From NCBI RefSeq assembly GCF_002553505.1, contig NZ_PDCP01000010.1, positions 58,520-122,519 of the forward strand: a stretch of DNA of 64,000 nt, in the 5' to 3' direction. The notes beneath the pieces were generated by a model. The model worked only from the letters and a program-made list of their open reading frames with translations. It searched no databases and was not told the DNA's origin. The translations under genes and the position numbers were made by a program. Positions 1 to 8,397 of this stretch are shown in pieces; position 1 is the first letter of the stretch, and each line of letters opens with the position of its first letter. The DNA comes from Mycolicibacterium agri (GTDB taxonomy: Bacteria > Actinomycetota > Actinomycetes > Mycobacteriales > Mycobacteriaceae).

Positions 1-87
1 AGGTGGAGAGGATGGACCGCCCGCGCAGGCCGCGCTCACAGCGGTCAATGACAGCGCGGCGGTGATCATCAATAAACGGGCCTTCAC
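1..87 (-). CDS. Putative lipoprotein, N-terminal part only (cut by window edge)
   Basis: Reading leftwards from a GTG at 87, 29 codons stay open to the window edge. They read as a bacterial lipoprotein signal: a basic start (VKAR), a hydrophobic run of about 14 residues and a lipobox SAAC with Cys at residue 21, followed by a Gly/Pro/Ser-rich tether. This predicts a protein exported by Sec, lipidated and anchored on the outer face of the membrane. The mature protein lies outside the window, so its function cannot be named. No clear Shine-Dalgarno sequence precedes the GTG, so the start is inferred from the signal peptide. The FtsX-like remnant lies just upstream on the same strand. Confidence 0.55.
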   Translation of the reverse strand, partial: MKARLLMITAALSLTAVSAACAGGPSSPP

Positions 88-134
88 CCGGCAAATCGTA
101 ATGCCGCCAATGGTTAGCTGTCTTCCACAAGCTT

Positions 135-302
135 TCAGGTTGCAATAGAGGTCGACGGCGCCATGTCCTTCCGCCCGATCTGCACCGTGTCGCCGGGTGC
201 GGTGTGCAGGTTGGCGGCGTTTTGCTGGGCGAGCAAGCCGTCAGATCCTTCGACTGAGGGCAAGCCCTGCCTGCGCGAATAAAAACCTTCGCTAACCCGA
301 CC
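135..302 (-). pseudogene. FtsX/MacB-like permease fragment, decayed
   Basis: A 55-codon open stretch without a plausible start, bounded upstream by a TAG at 303-305. Its peptide contains LLAQQNAANLHTAPGDTV followed by QIGR. This resembles the periplasmic part of FtsX-family ABC permeases, where a segment ending in PGDTV is common. Only this piece can be read: no membrane segment, no ATPase partner and no continuation in another frame were seen. I infer a remnant of a once longer gene. The family assignment rests on a short motif and is tentative. Confidence 0.33.
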
Positions 303-400
303 CTACGAGTAGCCACGAGTCACCCGCAACGCTTCGTGTCACTGTCATCGGTGAAAGGGCGTGAATTCGGTTGGCCGCTAACGGTTTCCCTCCGAGCAGC

Positions 401-1354
401 TCAGTGTGTTGTCAGCCAGATCATGCTGCCCGCACCAGCAAGCATGCAGTACACAGCGAACGGGGTGAGGGTTCGTGTCTGGAAGTAGCGGGTGAGAAAA
501 CCCACTGCGAACAGTGCGGCCAGGAACGAAGCCGCGCTGCCCGCCAGAACCTGCCCATGGATTCCCTCGCCGAGCGGCCCGAATAGGTCGGGGATCTTCA
601 GCACTCCGGCAGCCAAAATGACGGGCGTCGCCAGCAGGAAGGAGAACCGGGCTGCCTGAGCGTGTGACAATCCGCGCAACAGGCCCGCGACCATCGTCAC
701 GCCGGAGCGACTAATGCCTGGCAGCAAGGCCAGAATCTGGGCAGATCCGATGATCACACCCTGCGGCATGGTTTGTCGGGCGATCTGCTGGTCATCAGCG
801 GAGAGCCTGCCAACACCTGACTCAAGCGATGGCTGGGTTGCCGCAGCACGCGAAATCCCTTCGGGCAGAGAGGCAACCGCCAGAGACATCTCGCGGCGTT
901 GGCGCAACCGCTCGCCGACAAGCAGGATCACCCCGTTGACGATCAAGAATGCAGCAGCGGGCACTGGTTTACCCAATGTTGTGCGAAACAGATGCTCCAG
1001 GGCCAGACCCGCGATACCGACCGGAATCGTCGCGATTACGAGCAGCCACGCCAACCGCTCCGCCGGAGTCTGCACCCTCCGGTGACGAACCGAGCTGATG
1101 AAGCCCGCGATCACTTCGATCCAGTCCCGCCAGAAAAACACCAATAAAGCTGCCGCTGTCGCAACATGCAGACCGACGATGAACGCCAGATACGGCGATT
1201 CCGGCGCCGAGACATTCAAGTCACGGGCCCACTGTCCACCGATCAGCGCCGGTATGAGCACCGAGTGGCCAAGACTGGATACCGGAAACAACTCGGTAAT
1301 TCCCTGGAAGGCGCCAACGATCAGCGCCTCGGCATAGCTCAGGTGATGGACCAC
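401..1354 (-). CDS. uppP: UppP/BacA-like undecaprenyl-diphosphate phosphatase, with inserted loop
   Basis: Integral membrane phosphatase family that converts undecaprenyl pyrophosphate to the monophosphate carrier used in peptidoglycan and polysaccharide synthesis. Both family signatures are present: QGITELFPVSSLGH near the N-terminus and PGISRSGVT in the second half. Several hydrophobic helices surround them. The protein is about 317 residues, longer than the usual 270-280. The excess is a hydrophilic stretch of about 45 residues between RLRQRREMS and QTMPQG. I chose GTG 1354 because GAGAGG lies about 8 bases upstream; a longer frame from 1438 is open but has no family match. In M. tuberculosis the main uppP is at another locus (Rv2136c), so this is probably a second copy. 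Base composition is less G+C rich than in genes to the right. Confidence 0.82.
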   Translation of the reverse strand: MVHHLSYAEALIVGAFQGITELFPVSSLGHSVLIPALIGGQWARDLNVSAPESPYLAFIVGLHVATAAALLVFFWRDWIEVIAGFISSVRHRRVQTPAERLAWLLVIATIPVGIAGLALEHLFRTTLGKPVPAAAFLIVNGVILLVGERLRQRREMSLAVASLPEGISRAAATQPSLESGVGRLSADDQQIARQTMPQGVIIGSAQILALLPGISRSGVTMVAGLLRGLSHAQAARFSFLLATPVILAAGVLKIPDLFGPLGEGIHGQVLAGSAASFLAALFAVGFLTRYFQTRTLTPFAVYCMLAGAGSMIWLTTH

Positions 1355-1661
1355 AATCCTGTCCTCTCGTAGGCGAATCCCGATATGCAACGGCGGTCTG
1401 CGCCCGCTGAACGTCATTGGCGCACAAGCCAAGCGCAACCACGTGGACGAAACACGTCGACGCCCAGCGTTTCACGCGATCACATCTCCGTTGATGTCTA
1501 GCTCACAGCGCAGCGAGCCGCGTCGGTCTCGAAGAGGATAGAGCCCGAGCGGCGCCGACGATTGCTGATGCTGGTCTTCCAACGCGTTGCGAAGCGCTTC
1601 AAAGCCACACAGCGCCAACAGAATAGCCACCACATCTATTGGTGCTGTGTACCCGTGCGAT
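1355..1661. other. Gene-free stretch of about 300 bases
   Basis: Between the uppP-like start and the stop of the small exported gene I see no reading frame with a convincing start, ribosome site or recognisable peptide, and no strong palindrome. It presumably holds the promoter of the phosphatase gene. Confidence 0.5.
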
Positions 1662-1892
1662 CTATTTGTGTGGCGCTTTCACTGTTGGTGATGCGGATGC
1701 GATTTCCGGCGAAGGCAAGGGAGTCGTCATTGTCGAGGTGGCGCCCAGGGTCATCGAGCCAGACAAGGGCACGATTCGTGGCGATATGGCCGGCGCATCG
1801 ACGGCCGCCGATGACACGCCGAGGACCAATAGGGCGGCCAGCCCGCAGATTGCTGCGATGACGCGGGTACGGCGCCGTCGAAATGAGTGCAT
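1662..1892 (-). CDS. Small exported protein of unknown function
   Basis: A 76-residue product. The N-terminus has four arginines, then a hydrophobic core (VIAAICGLAALLVLGV) and an Ala-rich region, typical of a Sec signal peptide with cleavage near SSAAVDA. The mature part is only about 45 residues, rich in Ser, Thr and Pro, and has no cysteine. ATG 1892 is preceded by AGGAG at a good distance, which is better than a TTG five codons upstream. No family recognised. It sits alone between the phosphatase and a truncated gene in the lower-G+C left end of the window. Confidence 0.5.
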   Translation of the reverse strand: MHSFRRRRTRVIAAICGLAALLVLGVSSAAVDAPAISPRIVPLSGSMTLGATSTMTTPLPSPEIASASPTVKAPHK

Positions 1893-2172
1893 ACACGTCT
1901 CCTGCAATTGCCCCGGTGTGGCGATCTCTACGGCGCCGATAGTCCCAAGTCACCGTTGAGAAAACGCTGAGAAACCTCCGACGGCGTGGGCAGCGCAAGC
2001 TCAGCGAGATCGCCGACGGGCAAGATTGAGGAGGTAAATGACCCACTAGAAGGACCGCACCAAGGCGTAGACGCCATCCGACAGTCGCTACGCCATCATG
2101 CCGCCAGCCGATGACGGACACGGGAACCCCGTGACCGTGTGTCACGAACGCGTTCTCGACACTACAAACTGG

Positions 2173-2388
2173 TTAGATACCTGGGAGTTGCGACTTTTGG
2201 CTACTAATGGCCAGCAGCAGGGTGTCGTCGTCGCGGGGGAACGCGCCGCGCACCGCGTTGAGGTAGTTGTGGTCCTCGGCCGTCAGCGCGATGGGCCAGG
2301 CCGCGGCCGGCGCCGCTGTGGCGCCCAGCAACGCCCCGGCGGCCAGCGCGGCGCCTATCAAGCGAACACTACGGTTGCGAGTGGACAT
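2173..2388 (-). pseudogene. DUF732-like secreted protein, 3' end lost
   Basis: Starts at ATG 2388 with AAGGA upstream and encodes a clear signal peptide ending in an AAPAAA cleavage region. The mature start (TAEDHNYLNAVRGAF, then a DDDTLLLA stretch) resembles mycobacterial DUF732 secreted proteins, whose N-half has this pattern and whose C-half carries conserved cysteines. Here the similarity stops after LLLA near position 2208 and the frame ends about 11 codons later with no cysteine. No continuation was found in the other frames. I infer a rearrangement breakpoint near 2200; a short functional variant is possible. Confidence 0.45.
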
Positions 2389-2546
2389 AGCTGTCCAATC
2401 CTTTCTATGGCGCACCGACAGCCGTCGGCACGGGTGACGTAGCTTCGTTCACCCAGCCTAGCGTGGGTCTGACAGTGCCTTGTACGCCAATTTCAGGCAG
2501 CGCGTTGACCAGCGGAGATATTAGCCAACAATACCCGCCAGCACAC

Positions 2547-5174
2547 TCATCCGCCCTTGAGCCGGATCTTCCACCGCACAAAGCTCACATAGCCGATGCA
2601 GATCAACCCGAGCATGGCCATGTTGAACCACCAGGTGCCCGGTTCGTGTCGCCAATGCGAATCCTGCGGCGTCAGCGGTCCCGGCACCAACCTGAGCAGG
2701 TCGATCGTCGACGCGGTGAGGGCATAGCCCCACCGCGCGGGCGTGAACCAGGACAACTGGTCGAGCACGAGGCGGTCGGTCACGGGGATCATGCCGCCCT
2801 GGAACACCAGCTGGGACATGATCGCCACCACCAGCAGCGGCATGATCTGCTCATTCGAGCGGGCCAGCGCGGACAGGGCCAGGCCCACCATCGCGGCGGC
2901 CACGCAGCAGGCGGCGACGTCGACGAACAGCTCGAGGGTGCGGTTGGGGATGACGGCCCCGCTGGTGACGGCGCCGGGACCCCACTTCTTGCCCCAGACG
3001 TTGATGGCGACGACGATGCCCGACTGCACGATCGCGAACGCCGCGAACACGATCACCTTCGCCAGCAGGTACGCCGTCGTCGACAACCCGACCGCCTGCT
3101 CGCGCAGGAAGATCGCGCGCTCGCCGATCAGGGCTCGAATCGTCAACGCGGTGCCCATGAAGATGGCGCCGACGTTGAGCAGCACCAGGATCTGCCCCGG
3201 CTCGTTGGGTGCTTCGCCGCCCTGGATCGCCGGCACCGGCACACCGAAGCCGACGTCGCCGGGCACCGACAGCGACAGGATGCCCATGATGAACGGCAGC
3301 ACCGCGAGGAAGACGAAATATCCGCGGTCGGCGACGATCAGCCGCATCTGGCGGCGCGCGACCGTCGAAAACTGCCGCCGCAAGCTGGTGCGGGTCGGCT
3401 TGCCAAGGTCGACGGGTTCCTGGGAGGGCGGCCGTGCAGGCGGGGGACCGTGCTGGGCCAGAAACCGCTGGTGCGCGCCGTCCGGGTCACGCGCGACGGT
3501 GCTGAAGATGTCGGCCCAGTTCGTGGTGCCCATCGACGGACCGATCTGGCTGGGCGGCCCGCAGAACGCCGTCTTGCCGCCCGGCGCCAGCAGCAGCACC
3601 TGATCGCATACGTCGAGGTAGGACAGCGAGTGCGTGACCACCAGCACCACGCGGCCCGCGTCGGCGAGCTGGCGCAGCATCGTCATGACCTGACGGTCGA
3701 GCGCCGGGTCGAGGCCCGAGGTCGGCTCGTCGAGCAGCAGCAGCGACGGACCGGTCAGCAGCTCCATCGCCACCGACGCGCGCTTGCGCTGACCACCGGA
3801 CAGCTTGTCGACGCGGGTGTCGGCGTGCCGCGTCATCTCGAGTTCCTCGAGCACGTTGGCGACCACGCGGGCGCGGTCTTCCTTCGTGGTGTCCGGCGGC
3901 AGCCGCAGCTCGGCGGCATACATCAGCGCCTGGTTGACGGTCAGCTGCCCGTGCACCACGTCGTCCTGCGGCACCATCCCGATTCGGGAGCGCAGCGAGG
4001 CGTACTCGGCGTGAATGTCGTGACCCTCGAAGGAGACCGTGCCGGAGGTCGGATGTGTGTAGCCGGCCACCAGCCGGGCGAAGGTCGACTTGCCCGCGCC
4101 CGACGGCCCGATGACGGCCGTCAGCGTGCCGGGCCGTGCCGACATCGAGATGTTGTCCAGCAGCGTCTTGTTGTTCTCGATCGTCCACGTGACGCCGTGC
4201 ACTTCCAGACCGCCGGTGCTGGTCGCCGCCGCGGTCTCGGTGCGACGAACCAGGGTGCCGTCGTGGAAGACCAGGTCGACGTTGCCGATGGTGACGGTGT
4301 CGCCTTCGTGCAGAGTCGCCGACTCGACCCGGGCGCCGTTGACGAACGTGCCGTTGATGCTGCGGTTGTCGCGGATCTCGGTGCCGCTGGGCGTCGGCAC
4401 CAGCGTCGCGTGATGCCGAGACGCCAGCACGTCGTTGATGACGATGTCGTTGTCGGTGCTGCGGCCGATCTTGATCGAGCCCGGCGGCGCCTCGGGGGGA
4501 CGGCCGGGCCGCAGGATCTTGAGCATGCTCGTCGCGAGGTTGCCCTCGGTGGAGCGGGGAGCGGCCGTCGGACCCATCGCGGTGACCGATTCCAGCGCCG
4601 GCTGCGACAGTCCGGGTTGTGCCTGCTGCGGCGGTGCAGCCTGCTGCGCCATGCTCGGCGGACGGCCTTGTGCGCCAGTGTAACTCGGCGGCGGAGCGCT
4701 CGGGTACCGCTGCTGTGTCGACGGGTATCGGTGCTGCGGACCCGACGGATACGCCGGCGGACGAGCGGTCGGCGGCGGCGCGGTGGGCGGTTGTGCGGGC
4801 CAGGATCCGCTGGCCCGGCCAGCAATCGGGATCGCCGACGTCGGCGGTCTGCCCGCGGCCTGTTGCCTGCCCACTTCGAACGTCAGCGCCGGGCCGTCGG
4901 GATTGCCGATGTTGACCTGCTGGCCGTCGTGGATGTCGACCATCGGCACCCGCCTGCCGTTGACGAACATGCCGTTGAGACTGCCGTTGTCGATCGCGAT
5001 CCAGCGGCCCTGGTCGAACCGGAGCACCAGGTGTGCCCGGGAGATCAGTGGATGCGCGACGCGGACATCGGCGCGCAGATCGCGACCGATGACGACGTCG
5101 TTTCCAGCGGCGAAGGTGCGTGCTGATCCGTCGTATCGCACGGTCAGCGCTGGCGGGGCGGCTGGTCGGCTCAT
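2547..5174 (-). CDS. Two-FHA-domain ABC exporter (Rv1747-like), ATPase and membrane domain fused
   Basis: An 875-residue half-transporter of the ABC-2 type. Order: FHA domain 1 (about 8-102, with GRD, SRAHL and NGSLNG motifs), a Pro/Gln/Ser-rich linker (103-215) with several threonines, FHA domain 2 (about 230-305, IGRSTDND, SRHH, NRSINGT), an ATPase (Walker A GPSGAGKS 356-363, LSGGQ 458-462, Walker B ending LLLLDEPTS about 486), and a C-terminal domain with about six membrane segments. Layout and length match M. tuberculosis Rv1747, whose FHA domains bind phosphothreonines made by the kinase PknF and which is linked to export of phosphatidylinositol mannosides. No kinase gene is adjacent here. 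It stands alone on the minus strand with its start at ATG 5174. Confidence 0.93.
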   Translation of the reverse strand: MSRPAAPPALTVRYDGSARTFAAGNDVVIGRDLRADVRVAHPLISRAHLVLRFDQGRWIAIDNGSLNGMFVNGRRVPMVDIHDGQQVNIGNPDGPALTFEVGRQQAAGRPPTSAIPIAGRASGSWPAQPPTAPPPTARPPAYPSGPQHRYPSTQQRYPSAPPPSYTGAQGRPPSMAQQAAPPQQAQPGLSQPALESVTAMGPTAAPRSTEGNLATSMLKILRPGRPPEAPPGSIKIGRSTDNDIVINDVLASRHHATLVPTPSGTEIRDNRSINGTFVNGARVESATLHEGDTVTIGNVDLVFHDGTLVRRTETAAATSTGGLEVHGVTWTIENNKTLLDNISMSARPGTLTAVIGPSGAGKSTFARLVAGYTHPTSGTVSFEGHDIHAEYASLRSRIGMVPQDDVVHGQLTVNQALMYAAELRLPPDTTKEDRARVVANVLEELEMTRHADTRVDKLSGGQRKRASVAMELLTGPSLLLLDEPTSGLDPALDRQVMTMLRQLADAGRVVLVVTHSLSYLDVCDQVLLLAPGGKTAFCGPPSQIGPSMGTTNWADIFSTVARDPDGAHQRFLAQHGPPPARPPSQEPVDLGKPTRTSLRRQFSTVARRQMRLIVADRGYFVFLAVLPFIMGILSLSVPGDVGFGVPVPAIQGGEAPNEPGQILVLLNVGAIFMGTALTIRALIGERAIFLREQAVGLSTTAYLLAKVIVFAAFAIVQSGIVVAINVWGKKWGPGAVTSGAVIPNRTLELFVDVAACCVAAAMVGLALSALARSNEQIMPLLVVAIMSQLVFQGGMIPVTDRLVLDQLSWFTPARWGYALTASTIDLLRLVPGPLTPQDSHWRHEPGTWWFNMAMLGLICIGYVSFVRWKIRLKGG

Positions 5175-5232
5175 CGCGAGTAACTCTATAGGTATTCGCG
5201 CGGACTCCGACGAACGACAGGACGGCGGCGGG

Positions 5233-6462
5233 TCAGCCCGGCGAACCGGTCACAACGCAGTGAGTGTGGCTGTAGATGGTGGCCATACACCGGTTGCAGT
5301 GCGTGCATGCCGACCGTACGGTGTGCGCGTCGCCGTCGGCCTTGATCCGGTTGATCAGGTCGGGCTCGGCGAGCAGCGCCCTGGCCATCGCGACGAACTC
5401 GAAGCCCTCGGCCATCGCGAGATCCATGGTCTCCCGATTGGTGATGCCGCCGAGCAGGATCAGCGGCATCTTCAGCTCCGCGCGGAACTTCTTGGCGTCG
5501 CGCAGCAGGAACGCGTCGCGGTACGGGTATTCGCGGAAGAATTTGTTGCCGGTCATCCGGATGCCCCACCGCAGCGGCGGCTTGAACGCGGCGGCGAACT
5601 CCTTGACCGGGGCGTCGCCGCGGAACAGATACATCGGGTTGACCAGTGAGCTGCCTGCGGTCAGTTCGAGGGCGTCCAGGCCGCCGTCCTCCTCAAGCCA
5701 CTTGGCGGTCTGTAGCGCCTCGTCGATCGTGATGCCGCCGCGCACACCGTCAGCCATCGAGAGCTTGGCGGTCACCGCGATCGGCGTGCCCTCCCGATCC
5801 ACCGCCTGGCGCACGGCGCGCACCAGTCCGCGGGCCACCTTGGCGCGGTTCTGAAGTGAGCCGCCGAACTCGTCGTCGCGGCGGTTGATCAGCGGGCTCA
5901 GGAACGAGCTCGCGAAATAGTTGTGGCCCAAATGGATTTCGACGGCGTCGAAGCCGGCCTCGATCGCGAAGCGGGCCGCCTTCGCATGGGCTTCGATGAT
6001 GTCTTTGATGTCGTCTTTGGTGGCCCGCTTGGCGAAACGCATCGACAGGGGGTTGAAGAACCGCACGGGCGCATAGGCGGTCGCCTTGTTCGAGCGGGCG
6101 TCGGCGACGGGCCCGGCATGGCCGATCTGCGCGCTGATAGCCGCGCCCTCGGCGTGGATGGCCTCGGTCAGGTCGCGCAGCCCGGGGATGGCCTCCGGCC
6201 GCCACCAGATCTGCCTACCCTCGGTGCGGCCGCCAGGGGTCACCGCCAGGTAGGCGACCGTCGTCATGCCGACACCGCCGGCCGCGGGCAGCCGGTGGTA
6301 CTTGATGAGGTCGTCGGTGACGAGCGCGTCCGGCGTCGACGCCTCGAACGTGGCCGCCTTGATGATGCGGTTGCGCAGCGTCACCGGGCCCAGCTTGGCG
6401 GGGGAGAACACATCGGGATGTGCCCGATGCGTGTCGCCGGGCAGGCTGGTCGCCGTGTTCAT
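5233..6462 (-). CDS. NADH:flavin oxidoreductase, old yellow enzyme family (Rv3359-like)
   Basis: A 409-residue single-domain TIM-barrel flavoprotein expected to bind FMN and use NAD(P)H to reduce an unsaturated or oxidised substrate. Family features are the N-terminal [42 protein letters not shown] and a C-terminal ILLGGI stretch. The C-terminus carries four cysteines (386, 389, 392, 402; C-x2-C-x2-C-x9-C), like the iron-sulfur ligands of trimethylamine dehydrogenase and dienoyl-CoA reductase. The second, FAD/NAD-binding half of those enzymes is absent. It is divergent from folD, with starts only 26 bases apart. Substrate unknown. Confidence 0.88.
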   Translation of the reverse strand: MNTATSLPGDTHRAHPDVFSPAKLGPVTLRNRIIKAATFEASTPDALVTDDLIKYHRLPAAGGVGMTTVAYLAVTPGGRTEGRQIWWRPEAIPGLRDLTEAIHAEGAAISAQIGHAGPVADARSNKATAYAPVRFFNPLSMRFAKRATKDDIKDIIEAHAKAARFAIEAGFDAVEIHLGHNYFASSFLSPLINRRDDEFGGSLQNRAKVARGLVRAVRQAVDREGTPIAVTAKLSMADGVRGGITIDEALQTAKWLEEDGGLDALELTAGSSLVNPMYLFRGDAPVKEFAAAFKPPLRWGIRMTGNKFFREYPYRDAFLLRDAKKFRAELKMPLILLGGITNRETMDLAMAEGFEFVAMARALLAEPDLINRIKADGDAHTVRSACTHCNRCMATIYSHTHCVVTGSPG

Positions 6463-6488
6463 ACGCCGAGCATGCCAGACTGGCTTTC

Positions 6489-7340
6489 GTGGGTGCGATC
6501 ACACTGGACGGTAAGGCCACGCGGGACGAAATCTTCACCGATCTCACCAAACGGGTAGCGGCGCTGACGGCTGCGCTCCGCACACCGGGCCTCGGCACGG
6601 TCCTGGTCGGCGACGACCCCGGCTCGCAGGCCTACGTGCGCGGCAAGCACGCCGACTGCGCGAAGGTCGGCATCAACTCCATCCGGCGCGACCTGCCCGC
6701 CGACATCAGCCAGGCCAAGCTCGACGAGACCATCGACGAGCTGAACGCCAACCCCGAGTGCACGGGCTACATCGTGCAGCTGCCATTGCCCAAGCACCTC
6801 AACGAGAACGCGGCGCTGGAACGCGTGGATCCGGACAAGGATGCCGACGGCCTGCACCCGACGAACCTGGGCAGGCTGGTGCTCAACGAGCCGGCGCCGC
6901 TGCCGTGTACGCCGCGCGGCATCGTGCACCTGTTGCGGCGCTACGACGTCGAGATCGCCGGCGCGCACGTGGTCGTGATCGGCAGGGGCGTCACCGTCGG
7001 AAGGCCGCTCGGCCTGTTGCTGACACGGCGCTCCGAGAACGCGACAGTGACGCTGTGCCACACGGGAACTCGCGATTTGCCGCAGTTGACCCGCCAGGCC
7101 GACATCGTCATCGCCGCGGCAGGTGTGCCGCACATGGTGACAGCCGACATGGTGCGGCCCGGTGCGGCCGTCGTCGATGTCGGGGTCAGCCGCGACGAGA
7201 ACGGCAAGCTCGTCGGCGACGTCGCACCCGACGTGTGGGAGGTGGCCGGCCATGTCTCCCCGAACCCCGGCGGGGTGGGCCCGTTGACCCGGGCGTTCCT
7301 GTTGACCAACGTCGTCGAATTGGCCGAACGCGCGTCGTGA
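6489..7340 (+). CDS. folD: Bifunctional methylenetetrahydrofolate dehydrogenase/methenyl-THF cyclohydrolase
   Basis: Cytoplasmic enzyme that interconverts 5,10-methylene-THF, methenyl-THF and 10-formyl-THF with NADP, feeding purine and formyl-methionine synthesis. The 283-residue product has the FolD signatures: YVRGKHADC with the catalytic Lys, [11 protein letters not shown], the [11 protein letters not shown] nucleotide-binding loop and a C-terminal PGGVGPLT. It is close in length to M. tuberculosis FolD (281). GTG 6489 is chosen because the family begins [13 protein letters not shown] directly after it; the frame is open further upstream but would run into the divergent gene. It overlaps the next gene by 4 bases. 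Confidence 0.96.
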   Translation: MGAITLDGKATRDEIFTDLTKRVAALTAALRTPGLGTVLVGDDPGSQAYVRGKHADCAKVGINSIRRDLPADISQAKLDETIDELNANPECTGYIVQLPLPKHLNENAALERVDPDKDADGLHPTNLGRLVLNEPAPLPCTPRGIVHLLRRYDVEIAGAHVVVIGRGVTVGRPLGLLLTRRSENATVTLCHTGTRDLPQLTRQADIVIAAAGVPHMVTADMVRPGAAVVDVGVSRDENGKLVGDVAPDVWEVAGHVSPNPGGVGPLTRAFLLTNVVELAERAS

Positions 7341-7630
7341 CCATCGCCGAGTTCGCGCGCAAGGTGTTCCACGGGCAGTGGCCGATCCTGCTGGTGGGCG
7401 CGTTCTTCATCGCGGCCTTCGGCCTGGTCATCGCAGGGTACTGGCGGCGCGGGGCATTGGTGATCGGTATCGGTGTGGTCGCTGCCGCGGCGCTTCGTCT
7501 GACGCTGCCCGAGGAGAAGGCGGGCCTGCTTGTGGTGCGCAGCAAGGGAATTGACTTCGTCACCACGGCACTGGTCAGCGCGGCGGTGCTGTATATCGCC
7601 TGGACGATCGACCCGCTCGGCACCAGCTAG
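7337..7630 (+). CDS. DUF3017 small membrane protein (Rv3355c-like)
   Basis: 97 residues with three hydrophobic segments (roughly 15-37, 40-58 and 75-92) separated by short charged turns, so a small inner-membrane protein. The same length and position after folD are found for Rv3355c in M. tuberculosis, assigned to DUF3017, function unknown. The GTG start overlaps the folD stop (GTGA), so the two are probably translationally coupled. Its stop is followed 20 bases later by a hairpin repeat that could end transcription. Confidence 0.85.
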   Translation: MTIAEFARKVFHGQWPILLVGAFFIAAFGLVIAGYWRRGALVIGIGVVAAAALRLTLPEEKAGLLVVRSKGIDFVTTALVSAAVLYIAWTIDPLGTS

Positions 7631-7650
7631 GTCTCCGGGCCCCCGGTTCA

Positions 7651-7713
7651 CGCCCAAACCGACACTTGGGCGGAAAAGTGCGAGTAGATCGCGCCATTTT
7701 GTCGGTTTCGGCG
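7651..7713. repeat. Hairpin repeat, copy A
   Basis: An imperfect inverted repeat: left arm 7651-7664 (CGCCCAAACCGACA) pairs with right arm 7700-7713 (TGTCGGTTTCGGCG) at 13 of 14 positions. The 35-base loop contains AAAGTGCGAG. It lies 20 bases past the DUF3017 stop. The same element occurs near 9928 (inverted) and 23891, and the loop core also near 56579. A role as terminator or processing site is inferred from the position. Confidence 0.75.
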
Positions 7714-7776
7714 GGCCTTGATTGTTGCTCGCCGTGCAATCTTGCCCACTGTGCAAGTTTTGCGTAGGGTGGCGCC

Positions 7777-8397
7777 ATGGCCGGATTACGGGAGCGCAAG
7801 AAGCTCAACACCCGGCGCGCGCTCAGCGACGCGGCGCTGAAGCTCGCGCTGGCCGGCGACTTCGATTCCGTGACGCGCGAGGCGATTGCGGAGTTGGCCG
7901 GTGTGTCGCTGCGGACGTTCAACAACTACTTCAACGGCAAATACGAGGCGCTGGCCTACCGACAGGTCGAACGACTGCGCCGCAGCATCGACGTGCTGCG
8001 CGCGCGTCCCGCCGATGAGCCGCTGTGGACGTCGATCACCGAATCGGTGCTGGCGCCATTGGAAGAAGACCTCGCCGAGGCCGGCGGTGAAGAGCAGAAG
8101 ATATTGGACCGCGAGGAGTTCAGCGAGATCCGGAACCTGTTGATGCGCTCGGAGTTTCGCGATGCGGTGTCGAAGCAGCTGTTCGACGAGTGGCTCGAGG
8201 TGCTCGCCGAGCGGACGGGTACCGACCCGCAGCGGGATCTGTATCCCCGCCTCGTTGCGGCCGTGGTTCGCGCCGTCGGCGACGCCGCGACGGAAATCTA
8301 TGTGACCGCAGACCCACCGGTGCCGATCACCGAACTGCTGCGCCAGGGGTTCGCAGAGGTGGCTGCGGGCCTGCCCGTGCCGGAGAGGGGTAAGTGA
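7777..8397 (+). CDS. TetR-family transcriptional regulator
   Basis: 206-residue one-component repressor. The N-terminal 60 residues form the TetR helix-turn-helix (RERKKLNTRRALSDAAL, then ELAGVSLRTFNNYF and KYEAL). The C-terminal ligand domain is not diagnostic. The stop overlaps the start of the FAD monooxygenase gene, so the two form an operon and the regulator probably controls that enzyme in response to its substrate. The ligand cannot be told from sequence. Confidence 0.88.
   Translation: MAGLRERKKLNTRRALSDAALKLALAGDFDSVTREAIAELAGVSLRTFNNYFNGKYEALAYRQVERLRRSIDVLRARPADEPLWTSITESVLAPLEEDLAEAGGEEQKILDREEFSEIRNLLMRSEFRDAVSKQLFDEWLEVLAERTGTDPQRDLYPRLVAAVVRAVGDAATEIYVTADPPVPITELLRQGFAEVAAGLPVPERGK

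Noticed and set aside
1..149. A 48-codon plus-strand frame open at the left edge
   Set aside because: The opposite strand over 1-87 gives a convincing lipoprotein signal; the plus-strand peptide has no features.
1636..2145. A 169-codon minus-strand frame over the small exported gene
   Set aside because: It lacks a ribosome site and family match; the shorter overlapping frame has a signal peptide and AGGAG.
2463..5126. An 887-codon open frame on the plus strand opposite the two-FHA ABC transporter gene
   Set aside because: Its peptide is rich in Arg, His, Gly and Asp with no domain or hydrophobic pattern; it is a G+C-driven mirror of the real gene.
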